DNA from: Hyphomicrobium denitrificans ATCC 51888
GTDB lineage: Bacteria > Pseudomonadota > Alphaproteobacteria > Rhizobiales > Hyphomicrobiaceae
Direction: 5' to 3'
DNA length: 64,000 nucleotides
NCBI RefSeq assembly: GCF_000143145.1
Contig: NC_014313.1
Span: 682,001 to 746,000, forward strand
Positions 8,306-15,772 of this stretch are shown here, one piece after another. The translations under genes and the position numbers were made by a program. The notes beneath the pieces are model-generated. The model was given only the letters and a program-made list of their open reading frames with translations, had not been told where the DNA came from and searched no databases. How positions within the stretch are numbered: the first letter of the stretch is position 1; every line of letters starts with the position of its first letter.

Positions 8306-9160
8306 TCAGTGTCGCCTCTTCATGTAGTCCGGGATCACGAAGCGCTGCACATATGGCGGCTCTCTTGTTCTGTTCATGGCTTCCCAATACATCGCAACCG
8401 CGATCGGCTCGGAAATCTCCTCCGGCACTCGATAGCCGTAGATGGGAAAGCCAGGCGTCGCTCTCTCGGTGAGATGCCACGATCGACGAAACTCTGGCTG
8501 TAAATAATCGTATATGCCCCAACGGATGTTGTTCAGAAGCTCTGCAATTTGGCTGGAGTGATACATGAAAATGTCTTGCTGAAACCATCCCCAGAAATCT
8601 TCGACCGCAAGATATGCGTGCTGCTCACTTACTGGATGACCTGCATCCACCAGTAGCTTACGCAGATGACCAACATTGGTCGCCAACCTTGCGAGACTGT
8701 GCTTGGCAATATCCCCGCACATCTTGAGATAGCGATAGCGCGTAACGCGCAAGTTCGCGACTATGCCGATTGAGCCGAGATTGACTTCCGTTGCAGTGAA
8801 CTCCCCCTCCAGCCAAGTCGCGAACGCTTCGACAGCCGCCGACAGCGCGGCAGGGTCGGTCGCTAACCTGGGGTCAGCGCAAACCTGTCGAAGATGGAAC
8901 AGGAACGTAAGGTCCGATAGCCGTGCATTGTTTGGCGCCCGCTTCAATCCGAGGGGAACAGGATCGCGTTTGAACGCCCGAATTTCCGACAGAAAGTCAC
9001 CCAGCAGAATCACAAACAGGCGAGCATTTTGACTCGTCTCGAAGAGCAGATTTGAAATCTCTATGCGATCAGGCTTCACGAACATGGCCCAATTGACCAT
9101 GCCGTCGATCATTTCCCACGCCGAATTGAGGATGATCGCTTCCCGTTCGGTATCGTTCAT
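8306..9160 (-). CDS. Uncharacterised helical protein, third gene of the nucleotidyltransferase operon
   Basis: 284 aa from the ATG at 9160; an upstream GTG (9232) or ATG (9226) would overlap the previous gene. All-helical and rich in aromatics. Notable segments are TRYRYLKMCGDIAKHSLARL in the middle and VEDFWGWFQQDIFMYHSSQI further on. The first has Arg and His in a helix, as in some HEPN-like proteins, but the R-x4-6-H motif is not satisfied, so I do not call HEPN. It is probably functionally tied to the two upstream genes, which lie head to tail with short overlaps. Confidence 0.45.
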   Translation of the reverse strand: MNDTEREAIILNSAWEMIDGMVNWAMFVKPDRIEISNLLFETSQNARLFVILLGDFLSEIRAFKRDPVPLGLKRAPNNARLSDLTFLFHLRQVCADPRLATDPAALSAAVEAFATWLEGEFTATEVNLGSIGIVANLRVTRYRYLKMCGDIAKHSLARLATNVGHLRKLLVDAGHPVSEQHAYLAVEDFWGWFQQDIFMYHSSQIAELLNNIRWGIYDYLQPEFRRSWHLTERATPGFPIYGYRVPEEISEPIAVAMYWEAMNRTREPPYVQRFVIPDYMKRRH

Positions 9161-9203
9161 GTCGGCCAACTTGGCTCGGCTCCGAGTCCCAGCGTTGCGT
9201 TGC

Positions 9204-9926
9204 TCACCCGCGCAGCCATAAGGCATACGCACGGACGTCGATCATGGGCACGGTCGCAACCGCCTGAAGCTGAGCGATGAGCTCGAATAGGAATGCGGTT
9301 GCGGCTGTCTCACCTGGCGTCGCTGTGTGGCGGCCGTGAGCGTCACACCAGAAAAAGCCGTGAGCCGCCACGCATCCGATATCAAGGCGCTTGTCCCCGT
9401 CGCCAGCCGACAGTGCGTCCATCAAAGGCTGGCCAAGGGGTGGCGACCAGTCGCTTTCAAATGTCAGGAGCCCGGCAAGGATCGGTTGCGGCACCTTGGC
9501 CGGCAGCTCTCCGCCAGCGCTGGGGATCGGAAGGCTAGTGCGGTGCAAAACTCGAACGGACTCGGCTTTGACCTGCGCGTATTCCACATGGCTCGCGTTT
9601 GCCGATTGCTTGGCCTCAAAGACGGCATAGACGCTTTCGGCCGGGATTATGTACTGGCCTTCGATCGTGGCGACGAATGGCGAATATTGACGATCAAAGA
9701 TGGCGACGTCGATTTGCTGGCTGAACGCACCGCAGCTATCCACAACATGGCACTTCGCGGCGCTATATCGCTCCGGCAAATATTTGTTGAAGAGGTCTAT
9801 CCATACTGCCTCGCTGGCGTCGCCCTTGGTGCCGGGATGAGCGAAGGTGGCGCGGGCGCTGTCGAGGCGCGCCTTCACTTCCCTGTGGAAACCCGCAAGC
9901 ACGGTTTCGAGCGACCAGCTGCTCAT
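9204..9926 (-). CDS. DUF6602-like protein with a PD-(D/E)XK nuclease signature
   Basis: 240 aa from the ATG at 9926, chosen because it overlaps the upstream stop (ATGA at 9923-9926). Residues 34-55 (KGDASEAVWIDLFNKYLPER) supply a conserved Glu39. QIDVAIFDRQYSP supplies Asp73, and SVYAVFEAKQ supplies Glu104-x-Lys106. Together these make the E...D...ExK active site of restriction-endonuclease-like folds. I associate this sequence pattern with DUF6602. Placed directly behind a nucleotidyltransferase, it is a good candidate for an effector nuclease; that role is inferred. Confidence 0.65.
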   Translation of the reverse strand: MSSWSLETVLAGFHREVKARLDSARATFAHPGTKGDASEAVWIDLFNKYLPERYSAAKCHVVDSCGAFSQQIDVAIFDRQYSPFVATIEGQYIIPAESVYAVFEAKQSANASHVEYAQVKAESVRVLHRTSLPIPSAGGELPAKVPQPILAGLLTFESDWSPPLGQPLMDALSAGDGDKRLDIGCVAAHGFFWCDAHGRHTATPGETAATAFLFELIAQLQAVATVPMIDVRAYALWLRG

Positions 9927-10675
9927 CGCACTAGCTGCTCCCAATTACTGGCAAGTGCCCTTCCGGCAGCGTTGCTGATCGCGCGCTTTTCGGTCGCATT
10001 CAGATCATCCGAAATGACGTTGTTTGTGTTCGACGGATCGACCACGCGCGCATTTTCGAACCGGTCTTTGAGATGAGTGAGAGTATGCACGACCTGACCG
10101 CTCAGGGTGAGATTTGTCCCCGATAGGGCATTTATGGTCGTAAGTTCGAGATAGAATGAGGGAAAATCCAAGCCCCACTGGTTACGCCACAGCTTGAGCA
10201 CCCGGATCGCCGCCAATCTCCCCGACGCCCGGACAGTGGCAATGTGCGTGTCAATGTTGGTCTTGGTCCATGTGTCCGCCTTGCGGCGGAAGAGGCTATG
10301 ATCGGTGGTCCAAGCGTTCTGCCTCTTGCCTGGCACGAGGTCCACGTCCCAGCCGTTCACGCGAACGCCGATGGACACGTTCTGCCGCCTCGGGGAATGA
10401 CCCGCCTGTGAAATCGCGTTGAATAAGGTGTCGTAGACTTGCTTGAGTGTGTCGGGCGTATTTTCCGCCAGCGAGAGAAAAAGGTCAATGTCCGTGCCGC
10501 TACGATTTGCCGTGCCCTTAGCATATGAACCGCTCGGATTGACGGCGGTGAGGTATTGGCCGCCCCATTGACGCAGCGTCGGCAATAGCGTGTTGGCCGC
10601 GCCAAGGGCGGGCGACGTTGAACTCACATCAACCGTTTCACGCACCAGGATTCCGGCAAGATATTGATCGCTCAT
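9923..10675 (-). CDS. CD-NTase/SMODS-like nucleotidyltransferase
   Basis: 250 aa, ATG at 10675 behind TGAGGT. The nucleotidyltransferase core is intact: PSGSYAKGT (48-55) is the GS loop, TDIDLFLSL gives the metal-binding Asp62 and Asp64, and WDVDLVPG gives the third carboxylate (Asp112). The C-terminal helical part (SGRLAAIRVLKLWRNQWGLD) matches the substrate-binding domain of CCA-adding/OAS/CD-NTase enzymes. In CBASS defence such enzymes make cyclic oligonucleotides in response to phage. The following DUF6602 nuclease-like gene could be the effector. It lacks Cap2/Cap3 partners, so it may also be a non-CBASS nucleotidyltransferase. Confidence 0.7.
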   Translation of the reverse strand: MSDQYLAGILVRETVDVSSTSPALGAANTLLPTLRQWGGQYLTAVNPSGSYAKGTANRSGTDIDLFLSLAENTPDTLKQVYDTLFNAISQAGHSPRRQNVSIGVRVNGWDVDLVPGKRQNAWTTDHSLFRRKADTWTKTNIDTHIATVRASGRLAAIRVLKLWRNQWGLDFPSFYLELTTINALSGTNLTLSGQVVHTLTHLKDRFENARVVDPSNTNNVISDDLNATEKRAISNAAGRALASNWEQLVR

Positions 10676-10850
10676 ACCTCAGAGTTAAACGACGCTGCAT
10701 GCTGCGTCCACGGCCCGTCCAGTTCGAGTCACAGCCAACGTTCTTGTCAGCACTCGTGCATGACCTCCACACACAACCTGACAGTAATCGGCCAAAGTCT
10801 AGGCGCGGTACTTATCGGCAAGCGACTTACCGCACCCGCATTGGTGCATT

Positions 10851-12098
10851 CTAGCCAGCCGCCGAAAACGGCACGACATTCGCACCTGCCGCCTCAGAGA
10901 GATAAGCAGCCCAAGCCTCCATAAGCGCGCGCCGCTGCTCAATGGCCGTTCCGCGCCGATATGCACGCTCGGCTTTATTTTCGATCGTATGCGCCAGCGC
11001 AGCCTCGATAAGGTCGCGCGGGAAGTTGGTCGTATCGCCAGCCCAATCCCGCAGGGTGGACCGGAAGCCGTGCGTGGTCAGATCGCTGCGCCCCATACGC
11101 CGCAACAACATTGCCATCGCCATGTTGCTACGGGCAGCGCCACCGACCGCGAATATCAGATTGGCGGGCTTGGGCCGTTCTGGCTTGAGGGTTTCGAGTA
11201 AAGTGATCGCCGCCTCGCTCAAGGGCACGACATGCTCTGCGCCAGCCTTCATGCGACCGGCTGGCACCGTCCAAATCTTCTCCGCGAAATCGATTTCGCC
11301 CCATGTTGCTCCCAATGCCTCGCCGGATCGTGCGGCGGTCAAGATCACGAATTCAAGGCAACGCGCCGCGAGTGCAGGGCGCTTCCGTAGCTCGACCATG
11401 AATGCGGGTGCTTCCTTGTATGGAAGGGCGGCATGATGGCCGCGCGCCAGCTTCGGCTGCTTCGGTAACAGGAGCGCGAGGTGGCCGCGCCACGAAGCCG
11501 GATTCATCGCGTCCCTCGGCCGCAGATTGCGCGCCTTGGCGGCGTCCAGAATTTTCTCGATACGACCGCGCACGCGGCTGGCGGTTTCGGCCTTCTTCAG
11601 CCAGATCGGCTGCAATACGGCAAGCACGTCATCGGTCGCGATGTCGGCGATCGGCATGTTCTTGAGTGCGGCCGCGTGGTCGCGCAGGGAGCTATGCCAC
11701 TGCTGCCGATGGACTTCGTTGCGCCAGCCGTCTTCGACGCTTTTGATATAGTCCTCGGCAAACTTGCCAAAGGTCACGACTTCTGCCGAAGCCTCAGGCT
11801 CCTTAGCCGCCGCCCGTTCTTTGATCGGGTCGCGCCCTTCCTTCACCGCGCGGCGTGCATTGGCAGCTTGGGTGCGTGCTTCGGCGAGAGAGACGTATGG
11901 ATAGACTCCCAGCCCCATTTCTCGACGCCTGCCATTCGCGCGAATGACGAAGAACCAAGTGGAACTGCCGTTGTCACGAATGCGCAGGTGCAGTCCGCCG
12001 CCATCGGCGAGGATAGATTTTCGATCCTTCGCGTTCGGGTCGCGGGCTTTCTTTTCGGCAGACCGGATCGAAGCGTCTGTAAGTTTATGCAGGGCCAT
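10851..12098 (-). CDS. int: P4-type tyrosine integrase
   Basis: 415 aa. The N-terminus (ALHKLTDASIRSAEKK then LADGGGLHLRI) is the DUF4102 arm-binding domain of P4-like integrases. The catalytic domain shows TAARSGEALG (Arg), THGFRSTLRDWA (His-x-x-Arg) and AHTIENKAERAYRR (Tyr nucleophile). It would mediate site-specific insertion at a tRNA 3' end. It is the rightmost gene of the element and starts ~190 bp from the tRNA-like remnant at 12285-12298. It reads inward, as is usual for integrases next to an attachment site. The 10676-10850 gap holds nothing that I can identify. Confidence 0.9.
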   Translation of the reverse strand: MALHKLTDASIRSAEKKARDPNAKDRKSILADGGGLHLRIRDNGSSTWFFVIRANGRRREMGLGVYPYVSLAEARTQAANARRAVKEGRDPIKERAAAKEPEASAEVVTFGKFAEDYIKSVEDGWRNEVHRQQWHSSLRDHAAALKNMPIADIATDDVLAVLQPIWLKKAETASRVRGRIEKILDAAKARNLRPRDAMNPASWRGHLALLLPKQPKLARGHHAALPYKEAPAFMVELRKRPALAARCLEFVILTAARSGEALGATWGEIDFAEKIWTVPAGRMKAGAEHVVPLSEAAITLLETLKPERPKPANLIFAVGGAARSNMAMAMLLRRMGRSDLTTHGFRSTLRDWAGDTTNFPRDLIEAALAHTIENKAERAYRRGTAIEQRRALMEAWAAYLSEAAGANVVPFSAAG

Positions 12099-12284
12099 GC
12101 CCGCGCCATACGCGAAGCGCGGTCATACTTCGAGTCATACTTTTTTTAATGGTTTCAGCCGAACACCGGCGGACGCCAGCGTACGCCATACCCGGAAAAA
12201 ATACGTATATTATGATATAAATCAGTGAGTTATGATTTAGAAAATGGCTGAATAGCAATCGCGTAGAAGATATGGTTCTACGGA

Positions 12285-12298
12285 CTCCGTCTCCGCCA
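12285..12298 (+). other. Attachment-site remnant: 3' end of a tRNA-Ser or tmRNA gene
   Basis: CTCCGTCTCCGCCA matches the acceptor end plus CCA of many tRNA-Ser genes and of some tmRNAs, but the preceding bases cannot form a tRNA body. It sits between the integrase and chromosomal genes, where the duplicated 3' end left by tRNA-targeted integration is expected. The intact gene should lie at the other end of the element, outside the window. The exact core length cannot be fixed without that end. Confidence 0.5.
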
Positions 12299-12342
12299 GA
12301 ATTCAACCTGCTCCTGATGTCCATTATTCGGCGGTTCCGCAA

Positions 12343-12374
12343 GGCGGTGCTTTTGGCTGACCGCCGGGCTTTTG
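12343..12374 (+). terminator. Possible tRNA-type terminator
   Basis: GGCGGT at 12343-12348 pairs with ACCGCC at 12360-12365 and is followed by GGGCTTTTG. It would fit the native terminator downstream of the tRNA whose 3' end lies at 12285-12298. The rest of 12299-12545 is the promoter region of the polyphosphate kinase gene and shows nothing more. Confidence 0.35.
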
Positions 12375-12545
12375 TGCTTAGGGATCGAGTTGGACACAGC
12401 GCGCATTGGGCGCTGTTAACGGATTGTCGATCCTGACGATCGCTGCAGCTCAGGCCCGCATAATCACGGCATTGGCGCGTCGCTGCTTATTTGCAACAAT
12501 CTCCCCATCGATTTCATAAACGCACCCGTTTTGAGAGAGGATGGC

Positions 12546-13640
12546 ATGATCCCGACGAATAACTCCAGTGGCGAGCGGGATGGGAATGCCCTCTCCAAGG
12601 CCGCGCAAACGGCATTTGCCGACGAACGGACGGCGGCAGCTCAGGGCGCCGATCTTGCTCTGGTCACCGATCTGGCCAAGGCGGGCGATGCCAACATGAC
12701 GGACGGAATCGAGGCGATCGTCGAGGGCGCCGCCCCAGACGACGCAAGCCGCCTACGCGATGCGCTGGGCTTGCCCAAGCCGTCCGGCAGGCCGCGCCGG
12801 ACCAGCGACGAACTTGCCGACGATTGGCGCGATGGCGGCTATCCTTACAAGTTCAAGATGCTGCGCCGTGATTACGAGCAGGAGAAATTCATACTTCAGA
12901 CGGAGCTGCTCAAGCTGCAGTCCTGGGTGAAGGAAGCGGGTCAACGCATCATCGTTTTGTTCGAAGGCCGCGATGCTGCAGGAAAAGGCGGCGCGATCAA
13001 GCGTTTCATGGAACATCTCAATCCGCGCGGTGCGCGCGTCGTCGCGCTGGAGAAGCCGAACGAGGTGGAGCGCGGCCAATGGTATTTCCAGAGGTATGTT
13101 CAGCACCTGCCGACGCTCGGCGAAATCGTGCTGTTCGATCGAAGCTGGTACAATCGCGCCGGCGTCGAGCGCGTGATGGGCTTCTGTTCGGATGAAGAGT
13201 ATCGCGAGTTTTTGCGTGAGGTGCCGGATTTTGAGCGCAATCTCACCCGAAGCGGGATTCATCTCGTCAAGTTCTGGTTTTCCGTCAGCCGCGAGGAACA
13301 AAGTCGCCGGTTCAGGGAACGCAAAGTACATCCGCTGAAGCAATGGAAATTGTCGCCCGTCGACCTAGCCTCACTTGATAAGTGGGACGTATACACCCAG
13401 GCCAAGGAGGCGATGTTCTTTCATACGGATACTGCCGACTCGCCTTGGACCGTGATCAAGTCGGACGACAAGAAACGCGCGCGGCTCAACGCCATGCGTT
13501 TCATTTTGCACGCGATGCCGTATCCCGAAAAGGATCTTGCCCGCCTCGGAAGAGTGGATGATTTGCTGGTCGGTCGCGCCAGCACCATTCATGAGCGTGG
13601 CGAATACAGTCCAAAGAACGGTTGGATCAACCAACAATAG
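12546..13640 (+). CDS. ppk2: Polyphosphate kinase 2 (PPK2)
   Basis: 364 aa from the ATG at 12546; the preceding AGAGG fits this start better than the in-frame TTG at 12531. The core carries LFEGRDAAGKGGAIKRF (Walker A), PNEVERGQWYFQRYV and VLFDRSWYNRAGVERVMGF (Walker B/lid), followed by WKLSPVDLASLDKW. All are hallmarks of PPK2 enzymes, which transfer phosphate between polyphosphate and nucleoside diphosphates. The ~90 residues before the core (SGRPRRTSDELADDWRDGGY) are a variable extension. A stand-alone gene with its own terminator. Confidence 0.92.
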   Translation: MIPTNNSSGERDGNALSKAAQTAFADERTAAAQGADLALVTDLAKAGDANMTDGIEAIVEGAAPDDASRLRDALGLPKPSGRPRRTSDELADDWRDGGYPYKFKMLRRDYEQEKFILQTELLKLQSWVKEAGQRIIVLFEGRDAAGKGGAIKRFMEHLNPRGARVVALEKPNEVERGQWYFQRYVQHLPTLGEIVLFDRSWYNRAGVERVMGFCSDEEYREFLREVPDFERNLTRSGIHLVKFWFSVSREEQSRRFRERKVHPLKQWKLSPVDLASLDKWDVYTQAKEAMFFHTDTADSPWTVIKSDDKKRARLNAMRFILHAMPYPEKDLARLGRVDDLLVGRASTIHERGEYSPKNGWINQQ

Positions 13641-13680
13641 GCGTCAGCAAAAAATCGCTTTGCAAGAGCCTGGAAGTGGT

Positions 13681-13712
13681 GGCGGACCCTGCTCGGGTCC
13701 GCCGTTTTTTTT
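13681..13712 (+). terminator. Strong rho-independent terminator of the PPK2 gene
   Basis: GGCGGACCC and GGGTCCGCC form a perfect 9-bp stem around TGCTC, followed by G and eight T residues. It lies between the convergent PPK2 and mscL genes. Confidence 0.9.
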
Positions 13713-13726
13713 GATGGCTTTGCCGA

Positions 13727-14143
13727 CTATTTTCTTGCGAGCAGATCGCGGATGTCGGTCAAGACTTTCAACTCCGCGCTGGGCTCCGCGGGCTTTTCGA
13801 CTGCCTTTTCTTTTCTCGTCAGCCTGTTCATCGCCTGGATGACCATGAACAGCACGGCCGCGATGATGAGGAAATTCAGAAGTGCAGTGATGAATGCGCC
13901 GTAGCCGAGAACGGCTCCTTCCTTCTTGGCATCGGCATAGGCAACGCCGGTGTGCACCTTGTCGGACAGCGGCAGATAGTAGTTCGAGAAGTCGAGGCCG
14001 CCGGTCACCGCGCCGATGATCGGCATAATCAAGTCAGCCACGAGCGACGATACGATTGCGCCGAAGGCAACGCCGATGACGACGCCGACAGCGAGGTCGA
14101 CGACATTGCCGCGAAGCACGAATTTCTTGAATTCCTCAAGCAT
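13727..14143 (-). CDS. mscL: Large-conductance mechanosensitive channel MscL
   Basis: 138 aa from the ATG at 14143 (AAAGGAACGG upstream), starting [20 protein letters not shown]. This is the canonical MscL N-terminal amphipathic helix and TM1 entry. TM1 ([19 protein letters not shown]) and TM2 ([20 protein letters not shown]) are clear, with a charged cytoplasmic helix at the end ([15 protein letters not shown]). The pentameric channel relieves osmotic downshock in the inner membrane. Upstream, 14144-14451 contains no supportable gene, only a GC-rich leader of the next rightward gene. Confidence 0.95.
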   Translation of the reverse strand: MLEEFKKFVLRGNVVDLAVGVVIGVAFGAIVSSLVADLIMPIIGAVTGGLDFSNYYLPLSDKVHTGVAYADAKKEGAVLGYGAFITALLNFLIIAAVLFMVIQAMNRLTRKEKAVEKPAEPSAELKVLTDIRDLLARK

Positions 14144-14451
14144 GAGATGCCGTTCCTTTGTCCACGAGAAGATCAGCGAAATAATCATGAAGCCGGCTGA
14201 AGCCGCAACAAGCAGAACTTTGTGGTAATCGCGCCGCGACAGGCTAATAACCTCAGAAAGTGCAAAACTTCGCGGCTTGCAGCCATTTGAACGCTCGAAA
14301 GCTTAGGCCGATCCCTACGATGTTCTCTGATTTCACGAGTTCTGGTCGCGCGCGGTCGGGCTGGGCTCATGCTTATCAAGGAACTAACCGCGGCTTATAC
14401 GGAGGGCGTGGCCGCCTTCCGCAAAGGCCGACCGACAAGAGTGCGAGATCC

Positions 14452-15498
14452 ATGAACATTCCCGGCGCAGCGAAGTTGTTTTCTGCTGTTCAAGATGGCG
14501 GCCATCAGGATGTCGAACCGCACGGCGGCGACATCGACGCCATCGCCAAAAAGTATCCGAGCGCGCCGCAGCCGTGGATCGATCTCTCGACGGGCATCAA
14601 TCCGTTTGCGTATCCGATCCCGCCGTTGTCCTCCGAGCTTTGGTCGCGGCTTCCGTTGCGCGTGGAAGATCACGAGCTTCGGCGCATTGCTGGGCAGCGC
14701 TATGGCGCATTCGACCTTGAGCGGATCGTAGCTGCGCCTGGCACGCAAGCGCTCATACAAATCGTTCCTCGCCTCATTGCGCCGTCCGACGTCGCGATCG
14801 TCGGCCCGACCTATCGCGAGCACGTGCGCTGCTGGCAAAGGCTCGGGCATGCGGTGCGCGTTATCGCGGACTTGGATGAAATCAGCGATGCGAAAGCCGT
14901 CGTCGTGGTCAACCCGAACAATCCGACGGGACGCCATTATGAGCCAAGTCGATTGCTCGCGCTCGCGGAGGACATGACGCGCCGTCAAGGTCTGCTCGTC
15001 GTCGACGAAGCGTTTGCTGACCTGCTCGGAGCCGAGCAAAGTCTCGTTCCGCTGCAGCCGCGATCCAGCATTATTCTGAGATCGTTCGGGAAGACCTATG
15101 GGCTCGCAGGGGTGCGTCTCGGATTTGCGATCGCGGAGCGGCGCATCGCGGAAGTTTTGCGATCATGGCTCGGGCCGTGGGCTGTGTCGGGTCCGGCGAT
15201 TGCGATCGGGTGTCGCGCACTCGAGGATTCCGTGTGGCTCAGGCAGACGCGTGATCGTCTGGCAAATTCGGCCGAGCAGTTAGATCAGATGCTGACGGCC
15301 GCCGGGGGACGCATTGCGGGTGCGACGCCTCTGTTCCGTTTGGTGGATCATCCGCAGGCGGAAAACATTGCGCACAGGCTGGCGCTGGCGGGGATTCACG
15401 TGCGTCAATTCCCCGATCAGAGAACCTGGCTGCGTTTTGGCATTCCGAGCGAGTCGATGTTGCCGCGTCTCGAATCCGCGCTCGCCGGGCACATTTAA
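14452..15498 (+). CDS. cobC: Threonine-phosphate decarboxylase of cobalamin synthesis (CobC/CobD)
   Basis: 348 aa from the ATG at 14452. A class I PLP aminotransferase fold: DLSTGINPFAYP at the N-terminus is typical of CobD/CobC, VVVNPNNPTGR is the cofactor-domain motif, VVDEAFAD follows, and SFGKTYGLAGVRLG holds the Schiff-base Lys. It makes (R)-1-amino-2-propanol phosphate, the linker of the cobalamin lower loop. Other cob genes are not in the window. I saw no cobalamin riboswitch before it. It could be mistaken for histidinol-phosphate aminotransferase, but the N-terminal GINP signature favours CobC/CobD. Confidence 0.8.
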   Translation: MNIPGAAKLFSAVQDGGHQDVEPHGGDIDAIAKKYPSAPQPWIDLSTGINPFAYPIPPLSSELWSRLPLRVEDHELRRIAGQRYGAFDLERIVAAPGTQALIQIVPRLIAPSDVAIVGPTYREHVRCWQRLGHAVRVIADLDEISDAKAVVVVNPNNPTGRHYEPSRLLALAEDMTRRQGLLVVDEAFADLLGAEQSLVPLQPRSSIILRSFGKTYGLAGVRLGFAIAERRIAEVLRSWLGPWAVSGPAIAIGCRALEDSVWLRQTRDRLANSAEQLDQMLTAAGGRIAGATPLFRLVDHPQAENIAHRLALAGIHVRQFPDQRTWLRFGIPSESMLPRLESALAGHI

Positions 15499-15772
15499 CA
15501 AGAGCGCCTTCGTTCGTCAGCGTGCGACGTGAGCCAGCCGGCCGGCATCGTTTCTTATAAGCATTCTTATCTAGATCGATCGACGGCCCGCGTCCTGAAG
15601 GCCGACGGCGTTCTATCGTCATGCGATTCTGTGCCGTAATAAACCGGCGATTTTCTGGGCGTGCCTTTCAGGCAACAGAAGTTATTCAGTGTCCGCCTAT
15701 TTGATACGGCGCAAATGCACCTTCTCAAAGTTTATTAATTAGGTACACAAATAACGAGGAGAGTGTGAAGCG

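Noticed and set aside
8306..9160. HEPN ribonuclease domain in the third gene of the nucleotidyltransferase operon
   Set aside because: Arg and His occur in one helix but not with the R-x4-6-H spacing.
12270..12298. A complete tRNA gene beside the integrase
   Set aside because: Only the acceptor-end bases match; no anticodon or D arm can be drawn from the bases upstream.
15499..15772. Cobalamin riboswitch before the TonB receptor (suggested by the adjacent CobC/CobD gene)
   Set aside because: No B12-box-like sequence or matching stem was seen in the gap.
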